Source: Streptomyces coeruleorubidus
GTDB lineage: Bacteria; Actinomycetota; Actinomycetes; Streptomycetales; Streptomycetaceae
DNA length: 64,000 bases
Direction: 5' to 3'
Assembly: GCF_028885415.1 (NCBI RefSeq)
Contig: NZ_CP118527.1
Location: forward strand, 186,001 to 250,000
Shown: positions 38,041 to 47,566 of the stretch, piece by piece
Layout of the letters: each line of letters opens with the position of its first letter
Position numbering within the stretch: the first letter of the stretch is position 1
The notes under the pieces: generated by a model
Database searches by the model: none
What the model was told of the DNA's origin: nothing
Seen by the model: only the letters and a program-made list of their open reading frames with translations
Position numbers and translations under genes: made by a program

Positions 38041-38453
38041 TCAGTGGCCGATGGCGGCCAGGGCGGCGGTGTACTGGTCGTCGGTGACGGGTTCCAGCCA
38101 GGTGGTGCCGTCCCCGCTCTCGTCACCGACGACCAGGGCGATGTGGGCCATGAGGGTGGTGTCGGTGGCGCCGTGCCAGTGCTCCTCGCCGGCGGGCACT
38201 TGACGGTCTCACCGGCGGTGATCCGCACCACGTCGCCGTCGCGGGTGCCGACCAGGCCGACGCCGTCGGTGATGTACAGGACCTGGCCCTTGGCGTGGGA
38301 GTGCCAGTTCGTCCGGGCACCGGGGGTGAAGCGCACCAGCGCGGACGCCAGGCGGGCCGGATCGGAGGGCGCCTCGATCGGGTTCAGGTAGACCTCGCCG
38401 GTGAAGCGCTCGGCCGGGGCCTTGACGGTGGGGGTTTCCGTGATGTGTTCCAC
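38041..38453 (-). CDS. Cupin domain protein (one frameshift)
   Basis: A small cupin of about 137 residues. Motif 1 is FTPGARTNWHSHAKGQVLYI (two His and Gly). Motif 2 is near GEEHWHGATDTTLMAHIALV. It starts with GTG 38453 after GGAGAAC. One base is missing near 38190, between KCPP and AGEEHWHG. It lies 61 bp after a carboxymuconolactone-decarboxylase-like gene on the same strand; such cupin/CMD pairs occur in many bacteria as a two-gene operon. Enzymatic role unproven. Confidence 0.82.
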
Positions 38454-38514
38454 GACTGTTCTCCTTGATCCGAAGAGGTGGCCGGGTGCGGGGGAGGCCG
38501 GGCGGCCCGGGGCG

Positions 38515-38835
38515 TCAGGACGCCAGCTCGTCGGCGATCTTCTTCAGCTGGTTGATCGCGGTCATGGCGTTGGGCCAGCCGGCGTAGAAGGCCAGGTGCG
38601 TGATCGCCTCGGACAGCTCTTCCACCGTGAGCCCGTTCTCCAGCGCCACAGCCAGGTGGTACGGCAGCTGCTCGCTGCGGTACAGCGCGGCAAGCACGCT
38701 GACCGTCACCAGGCTCCGGTCCCGCGGGGACAGTTCAGCGCGTTCCCATACATCACCGAAAAGCACATGGTTGGTGACTTCGACGAGCTTCGGCGCGATC
38801 TGGGTCAGCTCCTGAGGCGCGGATTGCTTCGCCAT
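38515..38835 (-). CDS. Carboxymuconolactone decarboxylase (AhpD-like) family protein
   Basis: An intact 106-residue CMD-family protein: LTQIAPKLVEVTNHVLFGDV, LSPRDRSLVTVSVLAALYRS and LTVEELSEAITHLAFYAGWP. It keeps the family fold but has no CxxC or catalytic cysteine, so it is not an AhpD peroxidase and more like 4-carboxymuconolactone decarboxylase relatives. First gene of a two-gene operon with the cupin. Divergent from an XRE regulator, which likely controls it. Confidence 0.85.
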   Translation of the reverse strand: MAKQSAPQELTQIAPKLVEVTNHVLFGDVWERAELSPRDRSLVTVSVLAALYRSEQLPYHLAVALENGLTVEELSEAITHLAFYAGWPNAMTAINQLKKIADELAS

Positions 38836-38984
38836 CTCATGACTCCCTGCAATGACTTCGAGTACGTTTCGGTGGCGCCGCTGCCTTCGAGGAAACCGCA
38901 GGCCAAGCGGGCGGGGAAGGCACGGTCGTTCCAGGTACTGACAGGCCCCCCCTCATCCGGGCCGACCGGCCTAGCCTGGAGCGT

Positions 38985-39860
38985 GTGAGTACCGAGAGCG
39001 ACATCCGCGAGTTCCTCGCCTCCCGGCGCGCGAAGATCACCCCACAGCAGGCCGGTCTGCCTGCCTACGGCGGCAACCGGCGCGTGCCAGGGCTGCGGCG
39101 TGAGGAGGTCGCGCTGCTCGCCGGGGTCAGCGTCGACTACTACGTCCGTCTGGAGCGCGGGCACCTGGCCGGGGCTTCCGAGGAGGTCCTCGACTCCGTC
39201 GCGAACGCCCTGCGGCTGGATGACGCCGAGCGCGCCCACCTGTACGACCTGGCCCGCGCCGTCGCCAGACGTCCCGCCCGCCGCACGAAACACGCCCCCG
39301 GCCCGCTGCCGGACAGTGTGCTGCGGGTCCTGGACTCCATGACGGACTCCCCGGCCTTCATCCGCAACGGCCGCCTCGACATCCTCGCCGTCAACCGCCT
39401 GGGGCGCGCGCTGTACGCACCCCTGTTCGCCGATCACGGCGTTCAGACGGTCAACATCGCCCGCTTCCAGTTCCTGAACCCCGCGGGCAGGGACTTCTTC
39501 CCCGATTGGGAGGAGTCCCTGAACACCACGGTGTCCCTGCTGCGCACGGAGGCCGGACGGGCTCCCGGCGACACCGGCCTGACCGGGCTGATCGGTGAAC
39601 TCGTCACCCGCAGCGAGGAGTTCCGTACCGCGTGGGCCAAGCACAACGTGCGCCTGCACCACACCGGCCGCAAGGCCTTCCGCCACCCGGCCATCGGCGA
39701 GATGACGCTCGACTTCGACGCGATGGAACTGCCCTCGCAGCCGGGCCTGACCCTGACCGCCTATTCCGCGGAGCCCACCACCCCGGCCCACGACGCGCTG
39801 CACCTGCTGGCCGCGTGGGCGTCCGCCGAGGACGTGTCCGCCGCCGCCGACCGCGGCTGA
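38985..39860 (+). CDS. XRE/MmyB-like transcriptional regulator
   Basis: An intact 291-residue regulator. The N-terminal helix-turn-helix is VPGLRREEVALLAGVSVDYY then VRLERGHLAGASEEVLDSVA. The C-terminal MmyB-like ligand domain starts GPLPDSVLRVLDSMTDSPAF and includes NILAVNRLG-type LDILAVNRLGRALYAPLF. Members bind small hydrophobic ligands and often repress adjacent oxidoreductase genes. GTG start 38985. It is divergent from the CMD/cupin operon (gap 149 bp). Confidence 0.88.
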   Translation: MSTESDIREFLASRRAKITPQQAGLPAYGGNRRVPGLRREEVALLAGVSVDYYVRLERGHLAGASEEVLDSVANALRLDDAERAHLYDLARAVARRPARRTKHAPGPLPDSVLRVLDSMTDSPAFIRNGRLDILAVNRLGRALYAPLFADHGVQTVNIARFQFLNPAGRDFFPDWEESLNTTVSLLRTEAGRAPGDTGLTGLIGELVTRSEEFRTAWAKHNVRLHHTGRKAFRHPAIGEMTLDFDAMELPSQPGLTLTAYSAEPTTPAHDALHLLAAWASAEDVSAAADRG

Positions 39861-39900
39861 ACAGCGTCCTCGGCCGCGGGTTTTCGTTCACCGCGGGTCA

Positions 39901-39957
39901 GCCGACGCCTCGCTGCGCCGGCTGCGCACGGACACGATCGACCTCTTCTGCCAGCAC
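39901..39957 (+). pseudogene. Aldo/keto reductase fragment
   Basis: Translating this stretch gives ADASLRRLRTDTIDLFCQH, matching the conserved SLRRLxxDxIDLxxxH region of aldo/keto reductases. No start, upstream half or downstream part remains, so it is a relic. AKR genes are frequent targets of this kind of divergent XRE regulator. Confidence 0.5.
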
Positions 39958-40059
39958 ACGTGCGCCACGTCGGCAAGTTGAACGACCGCCTGTTCCCCCG
40001 ACAGCTCAGCGGACAAATAACCGGTTGCCTGTTGGTGATGGCGGTGGATCAATGTCGGC

Positions 40060-41154
40060 ATGATCACCCGCATGCGGACTGACGGATCAGCCGTCCGGAT
40101 CGGCGCTCTCGTTCCGCTGACTCGGCCTGGCTGGGTCGAGGCAGGCCAACACCTGCTCGCCGGACTCGAGTCGGCCGTTCGGGACGTCAATGACGCCGGC
40201 GGGATCGTCGGAAGACCGCTCGAACTGGTGGTCCGAGACACCGCGGCTGATCCGCAGAGAGCCGCGGCAGCCGTGGACGAACTGGCTCGCCTGGGTGTGG
40301 CTGCCCTCGCAGGGGAGTATCACAGCGTCGTCGCTCGCGCCGCTGCCGGCAGGGCCGACGCCCTCGGCCTGCCGTTCCTCTGCTCGTCAGCGGTTCTCGA
40401 CGCACTCACCGACCAGCCGACGGAATGGGTCGCGCGCCTCTCCCCGCCGCAGTCCCGCGGCTGGCAGGTCTACGCGGACTTCCTCCTCGGCGCGGGCCAC
40501 AGCCGGATCGCCGTAGCAGCACAGAAGAGTGTCTACTGGGCCTCCGGGACCCTCATTCTTCGGGAGCACCTCGCTTCACGCGGCGGCACCGTCATCGAAC
40601 TCGACATGAGCGCGCTCACCCCCACGGCCGTGTGCGACGAACTCGTCGGCCATCGCGCGACAGCCCTCCTCCTTCTGGTCGGCCACCCTGAGCCGGCCGT
40701 GCCGATCGTCACGTCTGTCCGCCGCGACCAGCGCCTCGCCGAGATCATGATCGGTGCTCCGGCCGGGCAACCGGAGTTCGCCGGGTGGGCGACGTTGCTG
40801 GGCGACGACGGCGCCGCGATCCCGTTCTTGCGCTATCTGCCCGAGCGCCTCAGCCCACTCGGTGCACGAGTCGAGAAGGCCCTCCGCGAGCGGCTGGGCG
40901 AAGCGCCCTCGTTCGTCGCCTTCGAGGGCTATGACACGGTCGCCGTCCTCGCCGATGTGCTGCGTTCTCACGGCGTGGACCGGGGGCGCACCGCCGAATC
41001 CTGGCCGCGCGTCGCGGTCGAAGGCACCCGCGGGCAGATCCGGTTCTCCCGCACGCCAGGCATCAGCGTGTGGCAATGGGCCTCGGCGCCGGTCCAAGTC
41101 GTTGATCGAGATCCGGCGGAACCCGATCGCTTTCGGGTCCTCCATGCCGGCTGA
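40060..41154 (+). CDS. Signal-less LivJ-type ligand-binding protein
   Basis: An intact 364-residue periplasmic-binding-protein type I fold, resembling branched-chain amino acid or amide-binding LivJ. Visible are VRIGALVPLTRPGWVEAGQH, AVRDVNDAGGIVGRPLELVV, VAALAGEYHSVVARAAAGRA and PSFVAFEGYDTVAVLADVLR. There is no signal peptide or lipobox and no adjacent permease, so it should be cytoplasmic. It may be a one-component sensor like AmiC rather than a transporter part. ATG 40072 is an alternative start. Confidence 0.75.
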   Translation: MITRMRTDGSAVRIGALVPLTRPGWVEAGQHLLAGLESAVRDVNDAGGIVGRPLELVVRDTAADPQRAAAAVDELARLGVAALAGEYHSVVARAAAGRADALGLPFLCSSAVLDALTDQPTEWVARLSPPQSRGWQVYADFLLGAGHSRIAVAAQKSVYWASGTLILREHLASRGGTVIELDMSALTPTAVCDELVGHRATALLLLVGHPEPAVPIVTSVRRDQRLAEIMIGAPAGQPEFAGWATLLGDDGAAIPFLRYLPERLSPLGARVEKALRERLGEAPSFVAFEGYDTVAVLADVLRSHGVDRGRTAESWPRVAVEGTRGQIRFSRTPGISVWQWASAPVQVVDRDPAEPDRFRVLHAG

Positions 41155-41208
41155 GAGAGCAGAGAGGTCCGACTGCACTCCGCGTCCGGGCGGCCCGCGC
41201 CTCTCCGG

Positions 41209-41898
41209 TCAGACGGTCTCGGCCGTGCGGCACTCCGGGTGGCCCCAGCCGCTGTCGTTCTTGGCGATGGACTCACCGGCCGCGTAGGAGCGGCCGCACT
41301 GGCAGCGGCCGGGGAACTTGGCCTTGATGGTGCGCGAGGAGGCCTTCGCGGTGCGGGCCGAGCCGCCGCGCGACCGGGAGCGCGGGGCCTTGGCCGACGG
41401 GATGTCCGGGGCGGGCGGCGGCTCCGGGGAGCCGAGGGCGCTGCCCGCGGGCTCCTGGACGATGGCGGCCTGGCTGGCCGCGCGGTCGGCGAAGTCGTTG
41501 AGCCGGTCGCCGTCGACCTGGTGGGCGGGCACGTAGCGGAACTCGACCGAGCGGCCCTCCAGGAGCTCGTCGATGCGCACGACGAGGTCCTGGTTGGCGA
41601 CCGGCTTCCCGCCGGACGTCTTCCAGCCGTTGCGCTTCCAGCCGGGCAGCCAGGTGGTGACGGCCTTCATCGCGTACTGCGAGTCCATCCGGATCTCGAG
41701 CGGCACGTCCGGGTCGGTCGCCGTCAGCAGGCGCTCCAGCGCGGTGAGTTCCGCGACGTTGTTGGTGGCCCTGCCGAGCGGCCCCGCCTCCCAGCGCTCC
41801 GGGCTCTCGGAAGCATCGGCGACGACCCAGGCCCAGCCCGCGGGCCCGGGATTTCCCTTCGAAGCCCCGTCACACGCGGCCACAACACGTTCACGCAT
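41209..41898 (-). CDS. rnhA: Ribonuclease HI with C-terminal zinc-ribbon-like tail
   Basis: An intact 229-residue type-1 RNase H, cutting RNA in RNA-DNA hybrids. Catalytic acids are D10 (AACDGASKGNPG), E50 (NNVAELTALE), D72 (MDSQYAMKAV) and D135 (LNDFADRAA), with H126 in VPAHQVDGD. A basic linker (SRSRGGSARTAKASSRT) leads to a C-terminal CQCGRSYAAGESIAKNDSGW then GHPEC, a small metal-binding-like module common in streptomycete RNase HI. ATG 41898 is preferred to ATG 41910. Confidence 0.9.
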   Translation of the reverse strand: MRERVVAACDGASKGNPGPAGWAWVVADASESPERWEAGPLGRATNNVAELTALERLLTATDPDVPLEIRMDSQYAMKAVTTWLPGWKRNGWKTSGGKPVANQDLVVRIDELLEGRSVEFRYVPAHQVDGDRLNDFADRAASQAAIVQEPAGSALGSPEPPPAPDIPSAKAPRSRSRGGSARTAKASSRTIKAKFPGRCQCGRSYAAGESIAKNDSGWGHPECRTAETV

Positions 41899-41943
41899 GG
41901 ACCCGATCATGCCATGACCGCATGGGCCGTCCGGCCGGAGGTC

Positions 41944-42740
41944 TCAGCTCACATCGGTCGTCTTCGGCATCTCGCCCTCGGTCCTGGTGATGTCGATGAC
42001 CGAGAAGTTGGCGCCCTGCGGATCACTGAGGGAAGCGAACCGGCCGAACGGGGTGTCCATGGGCCCGAAGCGCAGGACGCCACCGAGCTTGGTGGCCTTC
42101 GCGACGGCGTCGTCGCAGTCCTCGACGGCGAAGTAGACGTTGATGTACGGCGGCACCTCGGGCGGGAAGTCTTCCGTCATCTTCATCCGGCCCAGCACGG
42201 TGCGGTCGCCGAGGTCGTAGATCCGGAAGTCCATCTGCTCGTGCTCCATCTCCTTCTGCGTGTAGGAGAAGACGGCGGGGAAGAACGCGTCGGACTTCTC
42301 GGGCTCGCGGGTGAAGACCTCCGCCCACGTGTAGGCACCCGGTTCGGCCATCGTGTCGAAGCCCTCATGGGTGCCCGCCTGCCACACACCGAAGACGACA
42401 CCGCCGGGTCGCGGGCCAGGCACATGGTACCGAAGTCGCCGACCCGCATCGGCTCCATCAGCACCTCGCCGCCGTGGTCACGGATCCGGGCGGCGGTGGC
42501 GGCGGCGTCCCGGGCCGCGAAGTACAGGCACCACTGCGACTGGCCCTCCTGGCCCGGCATGGGCGGGACGACGGCGGCGACCGCCTTGCCGTTCGCATAC
42601 GCCTCGGTGTAGTTGCCGAACTCCGTCGACGCCTCGGCGAAGGTCCAGCCGAGGACGTCTCCGTAGAAGCTCTTGGCCCCTTCGAGGTCACTGAACATCG
42701 CGTCGGCCCAGCACGGGCTTCCTTCAGGTTGCACGGCCAT
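41944..42740 (-). CDS. Two-domain VOC (glyoxalase) protein (one frameshift)
   Basis: About 265 residues with two VOC units. Unit 1: MAVQPEGSPCWADAMFSDLE, GAKSFYGDVLGWTFAEAS, MCLARDPAGxxFGVWQAGTH. Unit 2: AYTWAEVFTREPEKSDAFFP, FASLSDPQGANFSVIDITRT. One base is missing near 42400 inside a CCC/GGG run between ARDPA and FGVWQ. It resembles proteins annotated as 27-kDa antigen Cfp30B-like in actinomycetes. Metal-dependent activity is not proven. Confidence 0.82.
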
Positions 42741-42865
42741 GACTGCGGCCCTCTCCGAATGGGTGGATAGTCCGTTTCCTCACGCTAATCACCCGCGGGG
42801 CGGCCCGAACGGGCGGTTCCGTCGCAGACTGGGCGAGGGGCTTCGGCAGGACGGGGAGCGGCGGC

Positions 42866-43887
42866 ATGGCGGACGGGACGATGCTCGCGTGGTCGGTGGT
42901 ACGGCCGGGCCCTGTCGAGGAGGGGTCCCTGCGGCTGGTCGGGAAACCGGTGCCGGTGCCCGCGGACGACGAGCTGCTGGTGCGTGTGCGCGCATGCGGG
43001 GTGTGCCGCACCGACCTGCACGTCGTCGAGGGTGACCTGCCCGTGCGGCGGGCGGGCGTCACGCCCGGTCACGAGGTCGTCGGGGTGGTGGCCGGGGCGG
43101 GCGCGGCGGTGCGCGGCTTCGCGGTGGGCGACCGGGTCGGTGTGGCCTGGCTGCGCCGCACCGACGGCAGCTGCGCGTACTGCGCGCGCGGCGCGGAGAA
43201 CCTGTGTCCCCGCTCCGAGTACACGGGTTGGTGCGCCGACGGCGGCTACGCGCAGTACACGACGGTGCCGGCGGCGTTCGCCTACCGGCTGCCGGACGGC
43301 GTGCCGGACGTGGCCCTGGCTCCCCTGCTGTGCGCGGGCATCATCGGCCACCGGGCGCTGCGGCGGGCCGGGCTGCCGCCCGGGGGACGGCTCGGGCTGT
43401 ACGGCTTCGGGGGCAGCGCCCATCTGTGCGCGCAGGTGGCGCTCGCCGAGGGCGCCACCGTGCACGTCATGACGCGCGGTGCGGCCGCCCGGCGGCTGGC
43501 ACTGGAGCTGGGCGCGGCCTCCGCGCAGGACGCGTACGCGAAGCCGCCGGAGCCGCTGGACAGCGCGATCCTGTTCGCCCCGCCGGCGAGCTGGTCCCGG
43601 TCGCCCTGCGCGCCCTGGACCGCGGCGGTGTCCTGGCCATCGCCGGCATCCACCTCACCGACACGCCTCCCCTGCACTACGAGACCGAGCTCTTCTACGA
43701 GAAGCAGGTGCGCAGCGTCGCCTCCAACACACGCGAGGACGGCCGCGAGTTCCTGACCCTCGCGGCGAGGTACGGCGTACGCGCGACCACCCATCCGTAT
43801 CCGCTGTCGAGGGCCGTGGAGGCGCTCACGGATCTCAGGGCCGGGCGGTTCGACGGGGCGGCGGTGCTGGTGAACGACTTGTCGTGA
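42866..43887 (+). CDS. Zinc-dependent alcohol dehydrogenase (one frameshift)
   Basis: A medium-chain alcohol dehydrogenase of about 340 residues. Catalytic zinc site: [16 protein letters not shown] and GHEVVGVV. Structural zinc: [13 protein letters not shown]. Rossmann: [20 protein letters not shown]. It resembles the AdhP/YogA-type single-gene ADHs ([12 protein letters not shown]). One base is missing near 43591. The ATG follows GGGGAGCGG. Substrate alcohol unknown. Confidence 0.88.
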
Positions 43888-43990
43888 ACTCCGCGAGCGG
43901 GCCGACCGTGGCCGACGCGTGTCTTCCCCCTGGGGTCCGGCTGTGCTTGCCTGGTGAGCCGTTTCACCGGCCCGGGGCGGGAGTTGCCGT

Positions 43991-44893
43991 ATGCGCAGAC
44001 CGTGGATCGTGGGTGTGCTGGTGGCGGGGTTGCTGCTCGGTGCGTGCGGCGATCCGTCGTCCGGGCCCGAGGCTCCCCCGCCGTCCGCTCCGGAGGTGTC
44101 CGCGACCACCCACCAGCGTGCCCCGGCCTCCCCCAGCGCCCGGGCCCCCGTGAAGGCGCCCACCGTGCTGTACCTCGGCGACTCGCTCGCCATGGAGAAC
44201 CACAAGGTCCTCGGCCAGGAGCTGCGCCGGGACCTGCGCGCGAAGTACACGAGCGCCCCCTACTCGGGCACCACCCTGTGCGACTACCTGGAGGGCACGG
44301 CCGAGCGGTCCCTCGTACCGGCCCGGGACAAGGCGGCCGCCCTGGTGCGGTCGCTGCGTCCGGACTTCGTGGTGCTGCAGTTCTGGGGCAACGCCTGGGA
44401 CTTCACCTGGTGCATGGACGGGATCACGTACGACGGTGCGCGACAGCGGTACTTCAAGCGGTACGAGGCCGACGCGCGCAGGCTCGTCGAGCAGATCACG
44501 ACGGCCGGCGGCTCCCACCGGCCGCGGATCGTGTGGGTGCTCCAGGGCCCGGATCCGATCACGCCCGACCGGGTGCGCCGGGTGAACGGCCTGTACGAGC
44601 GGCTGGCCGCCACCTCGGGAGGCATCGTCGCCGACGCCGGGAGGGCGGTGAGTCCGGGCTCGGGCCGCTACACCTGGACGCAGTACCTCCCGTGCACCAC
44701 CTACGAGCGTGCCCACCCCGACTACTGCACTCAGCCGTCGCGCGACCGGACGGCCCTGCACCGGGACGACGACTACCTGCACTTCTGCCTGGCCCCCACG
44801 ACGTCCACACCGAAGCCCTGCCCGGTCCGCTCCCCCGGCATCCTGCGCATCGCCCGGGAGATCACGAAAACCATTCGACAGTCGGCGAGTTGA
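43991..44893 (+). CDS. SGNH-family lipoprotein hydrolase
   Basis: An intact 300-residue lipoprotein. A signal with lipobox LLGAC at residues 15-19 (VGVLVAGLLLGACGDPSS) is followed by a Pro/Ser/Ala linker. The SGNH block I is LYLGDSLAMENHKVL, the block III region LQFWGNAWDFTW, and a late DDYLHFCLAP supplies the Asp/His. DUF459/OafB-like SGNH domains of this type act on acyl groups of envelope polysaccharides. Three or four cysteines in the C-terminal part may form disulfides outside the cell. Followed 16 bp later by a phosphotransferase. Confidence 0.82.
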   Translation: MRRPWIVGVLVAGLLLGACGDPSSGPEAPPPSAPEVSATTHQRAPASPSARAPVKAPTVLYLGDSLAMENHKVLGQELRRDLRAKYTSAPYSGTTLCDYLEGTAERSLVPARDKAAALVRSLRPDFVVLQFWGNAWDFTWCMDGITYDGARQRYFKRYEADARRLVEQITTAGGSHRPRIVWVLQGPDPITPDRVRRVNGLYERLAATSGGIVADAGRAVSPGSGRYTWTQYLPCTTYERAHPDYCTQPSRDRTALHRDDDYLHFCLAPTTSTPKPCPVRSPGILRIAREITKTIRQSAS

Positions 44894-44909
44894 CCGCTCG
44901 AATGGCGGC

Positions 44910-45800
44910 ATGTGCGCGGTGCGAATGCATGAGGACGAGGTGGACATCGACGTCTCGCTCGTCGGCCGGCTGATCGCGGGACGGTTCCCGCGGTGGGCAG
45001 GACTGCCCCTGCGGCGCCTGGAGTCCTCCGGGACGGAGAACGCCATGTTCCGCCTCGGCGCGGACAAGGTCGTACGGCTCCCCCGGCATCCACGCGCCGT
45101 CGACGCCATCACGCACGAACTGCGCTGGCTGCCGCGGCTGGCACCCGGGCTGCCCGCCGCCGCGCCCGAACCCCTCGGGCAGGGTGAGCCCGGCGAGGAC
45201 TTCCCGTGGCCCTGGGCGGTGTACGGCTGGCTGGAGGGTCACAACCCGGTGCCCGGCACGCTGGAGGAACCCCGGCTGCTCGCCGAGGACCTGGGGGCGT
45301 ACGTCACCGCCCTGCGCCGGATCGACGCGGCGCAGGGCCCGATCGGGTACCGGGGTGTGCCGCTGGCGACCCGGGACCGGTTCATGCGTGAGGCGCTCGC
45401 GCAGCTGGCGGGGCGGATCGACACCGCTGCGGTGACGGACCTGTGGGAACAGGCCCTGCGCGCCCCGGAGTACGCCGGGCCGCCGGTCTGGGCGCACGGC
45501 GACCTGATGGCCGGGAACCTGCTGGTCAGGGACGGACGGCTGACCGGCGTGATCGACTACGGCACGGTGGGGGTGGGCGATCCCGCCGTCGACCTGATCA
45601 GCGCCTGGTGTCTGCTGCCCGCCGAGGTCCGCGGCGTCTTCCGCGAGGCCGTGGGCGCGGACGAGGCCGAGTGGGCGCGAGGCCGGGGCTGGGCCCTGTC
45701 GATCGCGGTCATCGCGCTGCCGTACTACTGGGAGACGAACCCGCCGGTCGCGGCGAACTCGCGGCATGTGATCGGGGAGATCGTGGCCGAGTCCCGGTAG
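44910..45800 (+). CDS. Aminoglycoside phosphotransferase family kinase
   Basis: An intact 296-residue APH-fold small-molecule kinase. TENAMFRLGADKVVRLPR contains the beta3 lysine region. The catalytic loop is WAHGDLMAGNLLV (HGDxxxxN), followed by IDYGTVGVGDPAVDLISAWC in place of DFG (metal-binding Asp). A macrolide- or homoserine-type substrate cannot be distinguished from sequence. ATG 44910 or 44925 could start it. It directly follows the SGNH lipoprotein gene. Confidence 0.85.
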   Translation: MCAVRMHEDEVDIDVSLVGRLIAGRFPRWAGLPLRRLESSGTENAMFRLGADKVVRLPRHPRAVDAITHELRWLPRLAPGLPAAAPEPLGQGEPGEDFPWPWAVYGWLEGHNPVPGTLEEPRLLAEDLGAYVTALRRIDAAQGPIGYRGVPLATRDRFMREALAQLAGRIDTAAVTDLWEQALRAPEYAGPPVWAHGDLMAGNLLVRDGRLTGVIDYGTVGVGDPAVDLISAWCLLPAEVRGVFREAVGADEAEWARGRGWALSIAVIALPYYWETNPPVAANSRHVIGEIVAESR

Positions 45801-45822
45801 GGGCAGAAGGGCTTCCTGCCCC
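45800..45822. terminator. Hairpin after phosphotransferase gene
   Basis: GGGGCAG at 45800-45806 pairs with CTGCCCC at 45816-45822 around a 9-base loop, starting at the stop codon and lying between convergent genes. Confidence 0.55.
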
Positions 45823-45837
45823 TGTCCGGGGAGCGCG

Positions 45838-46320
45838 TCATTCGCCCGCGTACGCCTTGTCCAGGGCGGCGATGTCGAACTTGCTCATGGCCATGAACGC
45901 CTGGGTCACGCGGGCCGCCTTCGCCGGGTCCGGGTCGGTGATCATGTCGTCGAGCCGGTCGGGGACGACCTGCCAGGACACGCCGTACCGGTCCTTGAGC
46001 CAGCCGCAGGGGCCGGGCTCGCCGCCGTTCTCGGTGAGCTTGGCCCAGTAGTAGTCGATCTCCTCCTGGTTCTCGCAGAAGATCATGAAGGAGACCGCCT
46101 CGGTGAACTTGAACTGGGGGCCGCCGTTGAGTCCGAGGAACTTGTGGCCGTTGGCCGTGAACTCGACGGTCATCACACTGCCGGCCGGCTGGAGCGCTCC
46201 CTCGGGGTAGCGGGCGATCTTTCCGACACTGGAGTTCTTGAAGACCGAGACGTAGAAGTGGGCAGCCTCCTCGGCCTGGCCGTCGAACCAGAGACACGTG
46301 GTGAAACCGTCGGATGCCAT
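45838..46320 (-). CDS. VOC family PhnB-like protein
   Basis: An intact 160-residue PhnB/3-demethylubiquinone-type VOC protein. It starts MASDGFTTCLWFDGQAEEAA and contains FYVSVFKNSSVGKIARYPEG, FLGLNGGPQFKFTEAVSFMI, KDRYGVSWQVVPDRLDDMIT and KAARVTQAFMAMSKFDIAAL. This group is routinely annotated but not biochemically defined. Alone and convergent with the phosphotransferase. Confidence 0.88.
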   Translation of the reverse strand: MASDGFTTCLWFDGQAEEAAHFYVSVFKNSSVGKIARYPEGALQPAGSVMTVEFTANGHKFLGLNGGPQFKFTEAVSFMIFCENQEEIDYYWAKLTENGGEPGPCGWLKDRYGVSWQVVPDRLDDMITDPDPAKAARVTQAFMAMSKFDIAALDKAYAGE

Positions 46321-46445
46321 GAGTACCTCCCGGAGCGGTGGATCGCTGTCATCCGTGTCGACCGGTCCACGCCGGGAAACTCATCGGCCGGGCGGGTGAT
46401 TATTTCGGTGGGGCGGCGTCGAGGCCCGCGCCTGGCATCGCGGTC

Positions 46446-47409
46446 ATGACGACGTCCTCACCCGCCGACAGCGGCATCCGGCCCTTCCGCCTCGACATAC
46501 CGCAGAGCGACCTCAGCCGCCGAGGCGCGGCTGAACGAGTGGCCGCAGTTCACGACCACGATCGACGGTGCGACCGTCCGCTTCGCCCACGTCCGGTCCC
46601 CCGAGCCGGACGCCACCCCGCTGATCATCACCCACGGCTGGCCCGGCTCGATCGTGGAGTTCCTCGACGTGGTCGGTCCGCCGGCCGATCCCGCCGCGCA
46701 CGGGGGTGATCCGGCCGACGCGTTCCACGTGGTGGTGCCGGGCATCCCGGGGTTCGGGCTGTCCGGGCCGACCCGGGAGACGGGCTGGGAGGCGGGCCGG
46801 GTCGCCGACGCGTGGGCCGAGCTGATGCGGCGGCTCGGCTACGAGCGGTTCGGCGCGCAGGGCGGCGACTGGGGCGCGGCGATCTCCCGCGAACTGGGGC
46901 GGGCCATCCCGACCGCGTGATCGGCGTGCATCTCAATCTGCTGCCGGGCGGCCAGCAGGTCACCGAGCCGACGTCGGAGGAACTGGTCGCGCTCGGCCCC
47001 GAGGAGCAGGAGCGCACCGTCACCTCGTGGCGGCGCTGGCGCGACTGGTCCCGCGAGGGCACGGGGTACGCCGTGCGCCAGTCGACCCGGCCGCAGACCC
47101 TGGCGTACGCGCTCGCGGACTCGCCCGTCGGGCAACTCGCCTGGATCGTCGAGAAGTTCCGGGAGTGGCCGGACTCGGAGGAGCTGCCGGAGGAGGCGGT
47201 CGACCGGGACCGGCTGCTCACCAACGTGATGCTGTACTGGCTGACCGGGACGGCGGGTTCGTCCGGGACCTACTACGAGCGGGCACACGGAGAACCTCGT
47301 GCGCTGGACGGAGTTCGACCGCGGCGGGCACGTCGCGGCGATGGAGGAGCCCGACCTGCTGGTCGGTGATGTCCGGGCCTTTTTCCGGGAGTTGCGCGAG
47401 AAGGGCTGA
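46446..47409 (+). CDS. Epoxide hydrolase with damaged N-terminal domain
   Basis: An alpha/beta-hydrolase epoxide hydrolase of the EHN group. It starts MTTSSPADSGIRPFRLDIPQ, then jumps after the word SDLS directly to the EARLNEWPQFTT-like segment. About 50 residues of the EHN domain (some 140 bp) are therefore absent compared with relatives. Later motifs are HGWPGSIVEFLDVV, the nucleophile elbow GAQGGDWGAAIS (Asp) and FREWPDSEELPEEAVDRD. Frame breaks occur near 46512, 46912 and 47285. In this sequence it is probably non-functional unless the deletion is an assembly error. Confidence 0.72.
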
Positions 47410-47429
47410 CAGCTGCCGTAGGAGGGCCG

Positions 47430-47461
47430 CTCTGCCGGGAGCGGATCTGCCGAGGGCAGAG
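47430..47461. promoter_or_regulatory. Nested palindromic operator upstream of clpP3
   Basis: TCTGCC at 47446-47451, GAG, then GGCAGA at 47455-47460 is a perfect dyad. A further CTCTGCC at 47430-47436 can pair with GGCAGAG at 47455-47461. It sits 106 bp upstream of clpP3, where the PopR activator of the clpP3-clpP4 operon should bind. Confidence 0.6.
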
Positions 47462-47566
47462 AAACGGTCTGCGAGCATCGTCCGAGGTCAAGAGTGGAGT
47501 CGACGGCGCGTCCGCGGCAGGTCCGCGGCACGTCCGCCGGAACTTCTGCCACGACGAGGAGAACCG

